The notes beneath the pieces are model-generated. The model worked only from the letters and a program-made list of their open reading frames with translations. It searched no databases and had not been told where the DNA came from. A stretch of 64,000 bases of DNA from the NCBI RefSeq assembly GCF_001570805.1, contig NZ_BCSJ01000003.1, positions 496,001 through 560,000 on the forward strand, read 5' to 3'. The position numbers were made by a program, and so were the translations under genes. Positions 1 through 8,173 of the stretch are shown piece after piece (position 1 is the first letter of the stretch; every line of letters begins with the position of its first letter). The DNA is from Brevibacterium epidermidis NBRC 14811 (GTDB taxonomy: Bacteria; Actinomycetota; Actinomycetes; Actinomycetales; Brevibacteriaceae).

Positions 1-382
1 CGGCGATCGTGAGGACGGCGTTGTCGTAGTAGGCGCCGATATCTTCGAGGTCGTCACCGTACTCATCGATGTACTGCTTGTGCGTGACCTCGGGCCACGA
101 AGACGGATACATGTCGATATCGCCATTGGCGACACCGGCGTACAGGACGGCGGCGTCGTTGAAGGTCTCTGTCTCGACGTTGTAGCCCATCTTGCCCAGC
201 TGATCCTCGAGCAGGAGCGAGATGCTCTGGCCGTCGGTCCAGCCGGTGACGTAGCCGAGCTTGATGTCGCCCTTGTCGCCGCCTCCGCCGTCGTCCTTTG
301 CGGCTTCCTGCGAGCAACCGGTCAGAGCAAGGCCGAGGGCTGCGACTGCAGCGACGAATGGGGTGAGGAATCTTCTCTTCAT
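1..382 (-). CDS. opuAC: Glycine betaine ABC transporter substrate-binding lipoprotein (partial)
   Basis: Binds glycine betaine or a related compatible solute outside the membrane and delivers it to the permease encoded just upstream. About 127 codons are visible; the C-terminus lies beyond the left edge. The N-terminus is a lipoprotein signal: MKRR, a hydrophobic stretch, then the lipobox LTGC at about residues 20-23, followed by a Gly/Asp-rich linker. The mature part contains LGYVTGWTDGQS and a YPSSWPEV segment, both typical of OpuAC/ProX binding proteins. It starts 53 nt after the permease stop, so it is the third gene of an ATPase-permease-binding protein operon. The substrate is inferred from the family and not proven. 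Confidence 0.88.
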   Translation of the reverse strand, partial: MKRRFLTPFVAAVAALGLALTGCSQEAAKDDGGGGDKGDIKLGYVTGWTDGQSISLLLEDQLGKMGYNVETETFNDAAVLYAGVANGDIDMYPSSWPEVTHKQYIDEYGDDLEDIGAYYDNAVLTIA

Positions 383-435
383 TGTTTGTTCCTTTTCTCT
401 AGTGATCGACTGTTGAGACTGTGTGGTCAATCGGT

Positions 436-1335
436 TCAGGCCGCTGCCGCAGCCGTCTTGTTCTTCGCGCTGCGGCGACGCAGACCTGCCACGAGCGAGT
501 GCGGGTAGTCCTTCGCATTGCCCAGGGCCGCAGTGACGCGGTCGAGGTAGACCGCGATGATGACGACACCAAGTCCGGCTTCGACACCGAGCGGCAGGTT
601 CTGGGTGGCGATCGCTTCGACGACGTTCTTTCCGAGTCCGTCGGCGCCGACCATGCCGGCGATGACGGCCATGGCCAGTGCGAGCATGATGACCTGGTTG
701 ATGCCGGCCATGATCGTCGGTGTGGCCAACGGCAGCTGGACTCCGCGGAGGATCTGGCCGGGAGTCGCACCGAAGGACTGTCCGGCTTCGACCGTCTCCG
801 AATCGACCCCGCGGATGCCGAGCTCAGTGAACCGCACACCTGGGGGCAGGGCGAAGATGACCGTTGCCACGAGGCCCGGGACAACGCCGATGCCGAAGAA
901 GGTGACGGCGGGGATGAGGTAGACGAAGGACGGCATCGTCTGCATGAAGTCGAGGATCGGTTTGATGACCGTGGACGCAGCCTCGTTGCGTGCCGCGAGG
1001 ATGCCCACCGGCACGGCGATGATGACGGCGATGACGGCGGCGATGAGGACGAGCGCCAGAGTCTGCATCGAGGCCACCCATTGGCCCATTGTCATGATGA
1101 AGAACATCGTGATCACTGTGCCCACAGCCATCTGCCAGGACCTCAGCACCCAGCCGATGAGCGCCAGCAGAAGGATGATGACGAGTGGGTGGAGGTCGAC
1201 GAGCACATTGGTGAGGACCTCGATGAGGAAGTTGAACAGCCAGGTGACGGCGTCGAAGAACCAGGCGACGTTCTCCTTGAGCCAGTCGAACGCTGTGTCG
1301 ACCCAGGCTCCGATCGGAATTCTGATGTTCTCCAT
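436..1335 (-). CDS. opuAB: Glycine betaine ABC transporter permease
   Basis: Integral membrane permease of an OpuA/ProU importer, 299 aa, close to the usual size for OpuAB. It has several membrane segments, including an N-terminal pair around residues 50-75 and a long hydrophobic block at about 85-120. A typical BPD-type coupling region lies near residues 190-215 (GVDSETVEAGQSFGATPGQIL), the loop that contacts the ATPase. The ATG overlaps the ATPase stop by one base (TGATG), so translation is probably coupled. It works with the CBS-bearing ATPase upstream and the lipoprotein downstream in osmoprotectant uptake. Confidence 0.9.
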   Translation of the reverse strand: MENIRIPIGAWVDTAFDWLKENVAWFFDAVTWLFNFLIEVLTNVLVDLHPLVIILLLALIGWVLRSWQMAVGTVITMFFIMTMGQWVASMQTLALVLIAAVIAVIIAVPVGILAARNEAASTVIKPILDFMQTMPSFVYLIPAVTFFGIGVVPGLVATVIFALPPGVRFTELGIRGVDSETVEAGQSFGATPGQILRGVQLPLATPTIMAGINQVIMLALAMAVIAGMVGADGLGKNVVEAIATQNLPLGVEAGLGVVIIAVYLDRVTAALGNAKDYPHSLVAGLRRRSAKNKTAAAAA

Positions 1336-2645
1336 CAGCGTTCACCCCTTTCTCCGGCGGCCTGCGGTGCGACGGCATCATCACTCTCGGCCAGGACCTG
1401 ATCGATGATCCCGGTGTCGACCGGCTCGGGCCAGTCTTCGACGGCGACTTCCGTCGCCTGATCGTCATTGCCGCCCTGGTTGCCGAGTGCGGCGAGCAGG
1501 GTGGCTCGGGGCACGACTCCGACGAGTTCGCCCTCGGCGTCGGTGACGGGCACCGGCATAGGCATCTCTGCCGTCGGCAGGAAGAGGTCGATGAGCAGGT
1601 CGTCCGGAGATGCAGGGTGGGCGATCGGCTTGATGATCTCGTCGAGAGTCGTGGCGCCCGTGCGGATGTGCTCGACGCAGTCACGGTCGCTGACGAGGCC
1701 GAGGAACTTCCGGTCCCTGTCCGTGACATACAGGCCCGAGGAACTGTTCTCGCGCATGGTGCGCAGCGCGACTCGGGGACCGTTGTTGTTGGTCACGATC
1801 AGTCGCGCCTTCTCCATGACGTTGTTGGCGGTCAGGACGCGTGCCCGGTCGACGTCGTGGACGAACTGTGCGACGTAGTCGTTGGCCGGGTCGGTGAGGA
1901 TGTCCTCCGGGGTGCCGACCTGGACGATGCGTCCGTTGCGCATCACCGCGATGCGGTCACCGAGGAACATTGCCTCATTGAGGTCGTGGGTGATGAAGAT
2001 GATGGTCTTCTTCAGTTCCCGCTGCAGCTCGACGAGCTGTTCCTGCATCTCGCGACGGATCAGCGGGTCGAGGGCGGAGAAGGCTTCGTCCATGAGGAGG
2101 ATGTCGGTCTCGGCCGCAAGCGCGCGGGCCAGGCCGACGCGCTGCTGCATGCCGCCGGAGAGCTGTTCGGGGAACTTGTCGCCCCAGCCTTCCAGACCAA
2201 CGGCTTTGAGCCACTTGTCGGCTGACTTGTCCCGCTCCGCCTTCGCGACGCCGCGGACCTCCAGCGCATAGGCGGCATTGTCCCGGACGGTGCGGTGCGG
2301 AAGCAGTGCGAAGTGCTGGAACACCATCGAGATGTGTTCGCTGCGGACCTTGCGCAACGCGGCCGAATCGATCTTCGCAATGTCGGTGCCCAGCACCTCG
2401 ACGGATCCGGCAGTGGGTGCCCAGAGTCCGTTGAGAGTGCGGATCAGGGTCGACTTGCCCGAACCCGACAGGCCCATGACGACGAAGATCTCGCCGGCCT
2501 CGACCTCGAAGCTCGCATCGATGACGGCGGCCGTACCGAGTTTCGTCAGGTCATCACGGTCGGCGCCAGCTTCGAGTCGTTTGACGACTTCGTTTTCACG
2601 CTTTCCGAAAACTTTGTAGACGTGTGACGCTTTGACAACGCTCAC
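1335..2645 (-). CDS. opuAA: Glycine betaine ABC transporter ATP-binding protein with CBS domains
   Basis: ATPase subunit of the osmoprotectant importer, 436 aa from the chosen GTG. Walker A is GLSGSGKST near residue 60, the signature is LSGGMQQRVGLARA, and Walker B is ILLMDEAFSALDP. The C-terminal third (about residues 270-400) carries two CBS-like repeats; in OpuA systems the CBS pair senses ionic strength and gates transport. The start is set at GTG 2645 because GGAGGAAG lies about 5 nt upstream; an in-frame ATG at 2678 lacks a good ribosome site. First gene of the opuAA-AB-AC operon. Osmotic control of transcription is plausible but nothing in the sequence proves it. Confidence 0.9.
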   Translation of the reverse strand: MSVVKASHVYKVFGKRENEVVKRLEAGADRDDLTKLGTAAVIDASFEVEAGEIFVVMGLSGSGKSTLIRTLNGLWAPTAGSVEVLGTDIAKIDSAALRKVRSEHISMVFQHFALLPHRTVRDNAAYALEVRGVAKAERDKSADKWLKAVGLEGWGDKFPEQLSGGMQQRVGLARALAAETDILLMDEAFSALDPLIRREMQEQLVELQRELKKTIIFITHDLNEAMFLGDRIAVMRNGRIVQVGTPEDILTDPANDYVAQFVHDVDRARVLTANNVMEKARLIVTNNNGPRVALRTMRENSSSGLYVTDRDRKFLGLVSDRDCVEHIRTGATTLDEIIKPIAHPASPDDLLIDLFLPTAEMPMPVPVTDAEGELVGVVPRATLLAALGNQGGNDDQATEVAVEDWPEPVDTGIIDQVLAESDDAVAPQAAGERGER

Positions 2646-2981
2646 GTGCTTCCTCCTTGCATTCTTGGCAGTCCGCAAGAACGAGAGGCTTCACCCCCGT
2701 TTGCACGGTTCGGTGCTCGCAGATCAGATCCGAATAGCTCAATTGCGCACGCGCCTCACCGCACACGGATATCTGATCCACCATTGTAGTTTTGTTCAGG
2801 ATTTTCGGTAGAGATCTTATTGGAATTATGCGGCGAGTCGCCCTTGACTGGCCCTCTGACCTGGGCAAACAGATACCAGTGCGTTACTTGATTGTTATAA
2901 TCATCGATTGGGGCATGTAGATATGGCGTTAATGGATTTGCTACCGGATATGGGATTTTGATGCAGAAAGCGGCCTTGCTC
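2646..2981. promoter_or_regulatory. Upstream region of the opuA operon
   Basis: This 336-base stretch has no convincing gene and is clearly more AT-rich than its surroundings, especially 2780-2960. It should hold the promoter of the minus-strand opuAA operon. A TACAAT box on the minus strand (plus coordinates 2783-2788) is a possible -10, but no good -35 accompanies it. The region also receives the 3' end of the hydrolase gene at 2982. No clear terminator was seen. Confidence 0.4.
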
Positions 2982-3791
2982 TCAGGACTGCCGCAGCGAT
3001 TCCGTGAGGAAGCGGATCACGGCCGGAGTGACCACCTCGGCGAATTCTTCGAAGAATCCGTGTCGGCCCTCCGGCAGAATGCGCAGCTGAGAATCGGGAA
3101 TGCGATCGTGGAGGATCTGAGCATTTCCGACCGGGTTCATCCGGTCGGCATCGCCGTGCATGATCAGCGTCGGAGCAAAGATCTCGGGCAGCCGGTCCCA
3201 CGCATTGTGGTTGGCGCTGATGCGCAGATGGGCGGATGACTCGGCGGTCGTCATCGTGTCATCGCCGAGCATCTTGCTGTACTCCGCCGACACCGTCCAC
3301 TCAGGGGTGTAGAAGAGGTCGAAGAGGTACTGAGTGTGCTCGTCCCCGCGCAGCCTCGCCAATGCCTGACCGACCTCGCGCGGACGTTTGACCGCATGAG
3401 GCCCGCCGGGAGAGGTGCATCCAAGGACGATCGCACTCACCCGCTCCGGGTGGTTGAGCGCCAGCATCTGCGTGATGCGCCCGCCCATGGAGGTGCCGTA
3501 GACCGCGGCTCGATCGACGCCGAGGTGGTCGAGCACGTCCACGGCATCGTCGGCGAAGCTCGCCGTCGACAGTTCGCCGAGCTCACCCCGGCTGCCGCCC
3601 GTTCCGCGATAGTCGAAGGTGATCGTGCGGAAGTCGGCTTCGAAGTCCCCGCGCAGATCGTCCCACCACTCGTGCGAGTTCGACTGACCCTGCAGCAGGA
3701 GCAATGCGGGTGCATCTGCCGGCCCGCTGACCTGGACCTCGAGGGGGAAGCCATCGCGTGCGCTGATCCTGTCCACCTGCATCGTCTCCAC
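2982..3791 (-). CDS. Alpha/beta hydrolase
   Basis: Soluble alpha/beta-hydrolase-fold enzyme, 269 aa. The nucleophile elbow is GTSMGG near residue 100, the acid is probably the Asp in MHGDADR near 215, and the catalytic His is in GRHGFF near 245. An oxyanion-type segment (LLLQGQSNSHEWW) follows strand 3. The sequence resembles 3-oxoadipate enol-lactonase and related hydrolases, but no aromatic-degradation genes are nearby, so the substrate is unknown. The GTG start at 3791 is supported by AGGAGG six bases upstream; an ATG three codons in is the alternative. Divergent from aroD with about 48 bp between the starts. Confidence 0.8.
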   Translation of the reverse strand: METMQVDRISARDGFPLEVQVSGPADAPALLLLQGQSNSHEWWDDLRGDFEADFRTITFDYRGTGGSRGELGELSTASFADDAVDVLDHLGVDRAAVYGTSMGGRITQMLALNHPERVSAIVLGCTSPGGPHAVKRPREVGQALARLRGDEHTQYLFDLFYTPEWTVSAEYSKMLGDDTMTTAESSAHLRISANHNAWDRLPEIFAPTLIMHGDADRMNPVGNAQILHDRIPDSQLRILPEGRHGFFEEFAEVVTPAVIRFLTESLRQS

Positions 3792-3827
3792 CCGTGTCCT
3801 CCTGCTCGCGCGCGCCCGGTCACCGCC

Positions 3828-3833
3828 TACGCT
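3828..3833 (+). promoter_or_regulatory. -10 box for aroD, leaderless arrangement
   Basis: TACGCT ends six bases before the aroD ATG. This would place the transcription start on the A of the ATG and fits the lack of a Shine-Dalgarno sequence. Confidence 0.5.
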
Positions 3834-3839
3834 TGAGAA

Positions 3840-4697
3840 ATGAAATCATTGCCGTTCCTCAATCCTGCCGCAGGATCGCCGGCCGTGCGCAATCTTGGCC
3901 GACCGGCCGTCATTGTGCCCACGCAGGCGATCGACGCCGAGGAGCTCGCCGCCGAGTGCGCCGCAGCCGCCGCGACCGGGATCGTCGATGCCGTCGAATG
4001 GCGTATCGATCCGCTGCTCGCCGCCGCTTCCGGTTCTGTTCTTACCCGCGCCGAGGCGGCCCTGAGTCTGCTTCCTCGTGCGCTCACAGTGGGGCTGCCC
4101 ATCCTCCTGACCGTTCGCACCGGATTCGAAGGCGGACAGGTGGAGATCACGGAAGACGACTACGCCGAGGCGGTGCGTGCCCTGATCGCCGGCGCTACAG
4201 GTGTCGAAGTGGGCGACGGAACTGCAGCCGCAGCCGGCGTCGAATCGGGCGTACCAGGGGCCGCAGCATCGGGCGTTCCCGTCGCCATCGACGTCGAGAT
4301 CGACCGGGCAGAGTCACGCTCGCTCATCGCCTCGGCGCGGGAGGCGGGCGTGCCCGTCGTCGCATCCCACCACAATTTCGAGGTCACGGACTCAGCCGAA
4401 CGCCTGCTCGCGACGTTCACTGCGATGAGCGAGGCCAGTGCGGATGTGGCCAAAGTGGCGATGATGCCGCAGACACCGGCCGATGTTCTTCGGCTCCTGG
4501 AGGCGACTTCCACGGCGGACGCATCCTCGGCGGCCCCCGTGCTGGGGATCTCGATGGGACCCTTGGGACGGACGAGCCGGATCATGGGTGCCGACTTCGG
4601 CAGCTGCGCGACATTCGCGCAGATCGGTCAGGCCTCGGCGCCGGGACAGATCGATGCCGTGGTCCTCGCCGAGATCCTCGACCGCGTCACCGGCTGA
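3840..4697 (+). CDS. aroD: Type I 3-dehydroquinate dehydratase
   Basis: Converts 3-dehydroquinate to 3-dehydroshikimate in the shikimate pathway, forming a Schiff base. 285 aa, slightly longer than the usual 250-255. The catalytic His lies in VASHHNFEV (His177/178) and the Schiff-base Lys in DVAKVAMMP (Lys205). Substrate-binding residues are in GISMGPLGRTSRIMG and SCATFAQIGQASAPGQ. An Ala/Gly-rich insertion at about residues 120-147 accounts for the extra length. There is no clear Shine-Dalgarno, and a TACGCT box six bases before the ATG suggests leaderless translation. The gene stands alone, ending before a bidirectional hairpin at 4812. Confidence 0.92.
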   Translation: MKSLPFLNPAAGSPAVRNLGRPAVIVPTQAIDAEELAAECAAAAATGIVDAVEWRIDPLLAAASGSVLTRAEAALSLLPRALTVGLPILLTVRTGFEGGQVEITEDDYAEAVRALIAGATGVEVGDGTAAAAGVESGVPGAAASGVPVAIDVEIDRAESRSLIASAREAGVPVVASHHNFEVTDSAERLLATFTAMSEASADVAKVAMMPQTPADVLRLLEATSTADASSAAPVLGISMGPLGRTSRIMGADFGSCATFAQIGQASAPGQIDAVVLAEILDRVTG

Positions 4698-4811
4698 CCA
4701 CAAGCCCTGGGGGCTGGTGTGTATGAGCGGTTTCAAAGTTCATATGTGGTGATCTCGATCAGTGCGTATGAATTTCGAACCCGCGAGTGCTGACACTCCG
4801 CCGGCAAACAG

Positions 4812-4843
4812 ACGACCCGCGAAGCATGAGCTTCGCGGGTCGT
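4812..4843. terminator. Bidirectional terminator hairpin
   Basis: Perfect 14-bp stem (ACGACCCGCGAAGC and its complement) with loop ATGA, flanked by short T-runs on both strands. It sits between the convergent aroD and DUF4235 genes. Confidence 0.75.
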
Positions 4844-4868
4844 TTCGCTGGTGGAAGTCAGCGGAGAA

Positions 4869-5168
4869 TCAGTCGGTGATCTCTTCGATCTGCTTGCGGA
4901 ACTTCTTCGGCAGGGCTTCCTCGCCGAAGTTGTTGCGCACGGTGTTCGCGGCGATGCGCTGAACGACGAGCTGAGCCACGGCCACACCGACACCGGAGAC
5001 GATCGTCCAGGCCAGGGCCTCGGACATCGAGATCTCGTCATCGACAGGGTTCGACGGCGCCGGGCGCTTTGTCGACTTCTCCCACGCGAAGGTCAGGGTC
5101 TTGCGAGCGACGAATGCAGCTGCGATGGGCGCTCCCACGCCGATGATCTGCCAAGCGAGCTTTCCCAT
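4869..5168 (-). CDS. DUF4235 family small membrane protein
   Basis: Small protein of 99 aa matching the actinobacterial DUF4235 pattern. An N-terminal hydrophobic segment (about residues 4-20, KLAWQIIGVGAPIAAAFVA) is followed by a charged linker with a Trp. A second hydrophobic segment lies at about residues 50-72 (EALAWTIVSGVGVAVAQLVV), and the tail is basic (ALPKKFRKQIEEI). Function is unknown; two membrane passes are likely. A strong ribosome site (AAAGGAAAGG) precedes the ATG. The gene is monocistronic and shares the hairpin at 4812 with aroD. Confidence 0.8.
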   Translation of the reverse strand: MGKLAWQIIGVGAPIAAAFVARKTLTFAWEKSTKRPAPSNPVDDEISMSEALAWTIVSGVGVAVAQLVVQRIAANTVRNNFGEEALPKKFRKQIEEITD

Positions 5169-5280
5169 GCTCGTGTCCTTTCCTTTGAACCTCGGGTCCC
5201 GCGACTCTCAAGAGGGGCGGGAACGTATTCCTTCGAAGACAACACTAACTCAGGACGATGAGCGCGGTGCCACCCACAGT

Positions 5281-5306
5281 TGAACGAGGTCGAGAAAGTT
5301 CGTTCA
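5281..5306. promoter_or_regulatory. Candidate operator dyad
   Basis: TGAACGA and TCGTTCA form a perfect 7-bp inverted repeat with a 12-bp spacer. It lies between the DUF4235 gene and the small membrane protein at 5413. The regulator is unknown. Confidence 0.3.
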
Positions 5307-5412
5307 TTTCATACTTTTGGGGGATGTGCTCAACGGAATGGGGGAGATAGCGTGAGAGCACGCTTCGGTCGGGCAAGGGAAGGTCTAGGCCGAACCGTGA
5401 AGAGAAAGGCAG

Positions 5413-5616
5413 ATGATGCTGAGGAAGTGGAAGACGCGCGTCGTCACCGGACTGTTCGTCTGTGGTGGCCTCGGATTCCTGCTTGCGCTGCTGCCGGGAT
5501 TATCCGGCGTCTTCTGGCCGGTGTGGCTGATCAGCTGCGCCGCCTGCATCCTCGGGCTCGTCATCGCCTTCACTCTCCCCTCGGCGAAACCCGCCGACGC
5601 TCTGCCCCGGGCCTGA
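5413..5616 (+). CDS. Small two-helix membrane protein
   Basis: 67 aa, predicted to be almost entirely membrane-embedded: helix one at about residues 11-31 (VTGLFVCGGLGFLLALLPGL), helix two at about 35-55 (FWPVWLISCAACILGLVIAF), with a basic N-terminus and a short Pro/Ala tail. No family is recognised. A ribosome site (AGAGAAAGG) precedes tandem ATG codons, which supports real translation. It lies alone between promoter-like sequence and the hairpin at 5665. It could be an unannotated small ORF or a false positive, though the clean hydrophobic pattern argues for a gene. Confidence 0.55.
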   Translation: MMLRKWKTRVVTGLFVCGGLGFLLALLPGLSGVFWPVWLISCAACILGLVIAFTLPSAKPADALPRA

Positions 5617-5664
5617 GAGCTCGGGGCAGTGCATCCCCGAAGATTGACTGAGATCTCCCGGAGC

Positions 5665-5699
5665 CCGTGGACTCACAGCCTTACCGGGTGAGTCCGCGG
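5665..5699. terminator. Hairpin between convergent genes
   Basis: CCGTGGACTCA pairs with TGAGTCCGCGG (one mismatch) around a 13-base loop. It lies between the small membrane protein gene and pabC, which end toward each other. Confidence 0.55.
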
Positions 5700-5712
5700 C
5701 ACTACCGGGAGG

Positions 5713-6600
5713 TCACCGACCGCGGACGATCTCCTGGAACCGGTCGGTCAGATTCTGATCAACAGAGATCGCATTCCCGTCGAGTTCGTGCAGCGCAACC
5801 GCCGTGCGCATCGACGAGACGAACCAGGCGCCATCCGCTTCCTTGACGTCCTCGAGTCGAAGATCGGCATACTCAGCCTGCAGCCCCAGCTCCTCCGCAT
5901 GATCGAAGATCAGGCGCTGCGTCGTACCCGACAGCAGACCTGCCTCCGGATTCGGCGTGAGGAGGCGGTCGCCTCGGCGGATGATGAGATTCGCGGTCGG
6001 TCCTTCGAGCACGATTCCGTCGTGGGAGACGAATAGGGCCTCGTCGGCATTGTTCGCCGCGGCGTAACGGCCGGCGGCCTGATTGACCGCATAGGACAGA
6101 GTCTTCGCGCCGATGAGCAGCCACGGGGCCTTGCTGCCGATATAGGCGTCGAATCCGCGGTCGAGGCTGACGGCGGTGACCCCCTGCTTCCGGGCGGTGT
6201 GTATGTGGTCGTCCACGGGCACGGGGAAAGCCCACCCGCGGGGGCGGAACTGCCCGTCCGCACCCTGTTCGCCACGGGAGAGGGCGTAGCGGATCCCGAA
6301 CTCGACGTTCTCGGGATCGGCGGCGGCCACCTCGGCGATGAGGGAATCGATGACCCGATCCCACAGTCCCTGGTCCGGTTCGGGCAGATCCAGCGCCGAG
6401 GCGGAAGCCCGGAACCGGGTGAAGTGCCGTTCTCGCGACACCACCATGGCGCCGTGCGCACCCCTGTTCACCAGCACGGTTTCGAAGATTCCGTCCCCGC
6501 GATGAGCGGAGAGATCCGTGACGGGCAGCTGAGCGGCACGCAGATCGGTGAGCTCGAACGTGGCTGCGTCTGGGTCGACGAGGATGAGCAGATCGGTCAT
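5713..6600 (-). CDS. pabC: Aminodeoxychorismate lyase (class IV aminotransferase)
   Basis: PLP-dependent fold-type IV enzyme, 295 aa, most likely 4-amino-4-deoxychorismate lyase of folate synthesis. The N-terminal HRGDGIFETVLV is the family hallmark. The PLP Lys is in GAKTLSYAVNQAAGRYA. The segment EALFVSHDGIVLEGPTANL precedes a glycine-rich phosphate-binding LLSGTTQ. A D-amino acid or branched-chain aminotransferase cannot be excluded, but length and motifs fit PabC best. The ATG overlaps the stop of the upstream VIT gene as ATGA (4 bp), so the two are translationally coupled. Confidence 0.8.
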   Translation of the reverse strand: MTDLLILVDPDAATFELTDLRAAQLPVTDLSAHRGDGIFETVLVNRGAHGAMVVSRERHFTRFRASASALDLPEPDQGLWDRVIDSLIAEVAAADPENVEFGIRYALSRGEQGADGQFRPRGWAFPVPVDDHIHTARKQGVTAVSLDRGFDAYIGSKAPWLLIGAKTLSYAVNQAAGRYAAANNADEALFVSHDGIVLEGPTANLIIRRGDRLLTPNPEAGLLSGTTQRLIFDHAEELGLQAEYADLRLEDVKEADGAWFVSSMRTAVALHELDGNAISVDQNLTDRFQEIVRGR

Positions 6601-7700
6601 GCGGTACCTCCGAAGAGCAGGCCGAGAGCGTAGGTCACGGCGGCGGCACCGAAGCCGATGGCGAGCTGGCGCAGGGCCCGGGGACCGGGTGATTTGCCGG
6701 AGAGCAGGCCGACGACGCCGCCGGTGAACAGCAGCGCGATGCCGACGAGGCCGGCGGACAGGAACACGGCGGGCAGTCCGGACATGCCGAAGATATAGGG
6801 GAGGATTGGGATGAGCGCGCCGGAGGAGAAGAAGCAGAAGCTCGACAGTGCGGCACCGATGCCGGTGCCCAGCTCGTCACGGTCGACTTCGGAATCGAGG
6901 TTCGGCAGCCTCGGCGCCTGTTTGTTCTTCGCTGCCGCAATCGTGCGGTTGGCGCGGGCTTCGGCCTCGCGGGTCTCCATTCCGCGGGCACGGAAGACGA
7001 GGGCGAGTTCGTTGGCGTCGATGTTGAGATCGGCCAGAGCGTGCCGGGACTCGGGGTCCGGAGTGGAGGCGTCGAGGAGTTCGCGCTGGGAGCGCACCGA
7101 GATGTACTCGCCTGCGCCCATCGACAGTGCGCCGGCCAGCAGTCCGGAGACGCCGGTCAGCAGGATGACGGTGTTCGACACTCCTGCCGCACCGACACCG
7201 AGGACGAGTGCGAGGTTCGAGACCAGGCCGTCGTTGGCGCCGAAGACGGCGGCGCGGAAGTTGCCTGACAGGCGGGCGCGGGAACGGGCGGCCAGAGCGC
7301 GGACCACCTCGGCGTGGATGCGTTCATCGGCGGCCATCTCGGCCGACGCTGCCTCTTCGTCGTCATAGGGCGAGCTCGTCTCGGACTGCTGAGCAAGAGC
7401 GAGGACGAATACGGAGCCGAACATGCGGCCGAGGAAGGCCAGGCAGCGGGTGAGGAGATCGGCGGAGCGGCGCTTCTCCGCGTGCTCGCCGAGCAGGGTG
7501 ATCCAGTGCTCCTGGTGGCGGGATTCTGCGGCGGCGAGGCTGAGCAGGATCTCGCGGTCCTCGCCCTTGCGGCGTTCGGCGAGGTCGCGATACACGCGCT
7601 CCTCGAGCCGTTCATTGGCGAGATAGCGCTGCCAGCGGCGAATTGTCCGTCTGTCGGGGGAGGCGGGCGGAGTCCCTCCGGCGGAATCGTTGGTGGTCAC
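6597..7700 (-). CDS. Ferritin-like / VIT1-CCC1 iron transporter (MbfA-like)
   Basis: Membrane protein of 367 aa with two modules. The N-terminal part (about residues 15-115) is rubrerythrin-like, with carboxylate and ExxH pairs in AAAESRHQEHW and ADERIHAEV that could bind a di-iron centre. The C-terminal part is a VIT1/CCC1 domain (GNFRAAVFGANDGLVSNLAL) with about five membrane segments. Proteins of this architecture (MbfA) export iron or manganese in other bacteria. The start is taken as GTG 7700, seven bases after a TAGACT box (leaderless), rather than a longer upstream frame. Coupled by ATGA overlap to pabC; the metabolic link is unclear. Confidence 0.82.
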   Translation of the reverse strand: MTTNDSAGGTPPASPDRRTIRRWQRYLANERLEERVYRDLAERRKGEDREILLSLAAAESRHQEHWITLLGEHAEKRRSADLLTRCLAFLGRMFGSVFVLALAQQSETSSPYDDEEAASAEMAADERIHAEVVRALAARSRARLSGNFRAAVFGANDGLVSNLALVLGVGAAGVSNTVILLTGVSGLLAGALSMGAGEYISVRSQRELLDASTPDPESRHALADLNIDANELALVFRARGMETREAEARANRTIAAAKNKQAPRLPNLDSEVDRDELGTGIGAALSSFCFFSSGALIPILPYIFGMSGLPAVFLSAGLVGIALLFTGGVVGLLSGKSPGPRALRQLAIGFGAAAVTYALGLLFGGTA

Positions 7701-7707
7701 TGGTCTG

Positions 7708-7713
7708 AGTCTA
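7708..7713 (-). promoter_or_regulatory. -10 box for the VIT gene, leaderless arrangement
   Basis: TAGACT on the minus strand ends seven bases before GTG 7700, and there is no Shine-Dalgarno. This box decides the start choice for the iron transporter. Confidence 0.55.
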
Positions 7714-7964
7714 GTCGGGTGGGCTGTCAGCGGGGAGGGGAGGTGCCTGCGGGGTGCGTTGGGGGTTCTGGGGGATAGGTGGGCGGCTGTGCGAGGGCTG
7801 GACACCAGGGGAGGTGCTCGGGGGTGGACGGGATGGCAAGGGAGCTTCCGCAGTCGAACCGCAGGAATTCCGCAGGCGAACCGCGACTCCGAAACCGTTC
7901 AGTGACCGGTTGTTATCAATTCGTAACCTTAAAGCCGGCTGTGGTGCGTTAGATTAATGACCAA

Positions 7965-7980
7965 TGTGAGTTGTGTCACC
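7965..7980. promoter_or_regulatory. CRP/GlxR-like binding site
   Basis: TGTGA-N6-TCACC matches the TGTGA-N6-TCACA consensus of cAMP-dependent CRP/GlxR regulators in nine of ten defined positions. It sits about 200 bp upstream of the secreted peptidase start. Confidence 0.4.
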
Positions 7981-8173
7981 GTTTCGTTATAGAAGCATGT
8001 GATTCGTTACCAATGACGAGTCATAGCGAAGCGTCAGAATCGAGCTTCCCCGCAAGCGCAGCTGTAAAGAGGCCGACACCGGTATGGACGAGCAGTCATG
8101 CCGTGGCGGTCGCTTCCGGTGCGCCGTCATGTGCGATTCCTCTGGACACAGACAAAGGAACGAAAGGAACTCC

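Larger units (their letters stand above)
7701..8173. promoter_or_regulatory. Intergenic control region of the cell-wall peptidase
   Basis: This 473-base gap has no credible gene. The left end carries the minus-strand promoter of the iron transporter. The stretch 7905-8050 is AT-rich for this genome and probably holds the peptidase promoter; TATAGA at about 7989 could be a -10. A CRP/GlxR-like site lies at 7965-7980. The leader from there to the ATG at 8174 would be long (over 150 nt); no recognisable riboswitch was found in it. Confidence 0.4.

Noticed and set aside
2896..2901. Perfect TATAAT on the plus strand
   Set aside because: No -35 at proper spacing and no plus-strand gene follows until aroD, with an opposite-strand gene in between. 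It is probably chance in an AT-rich promoter region.
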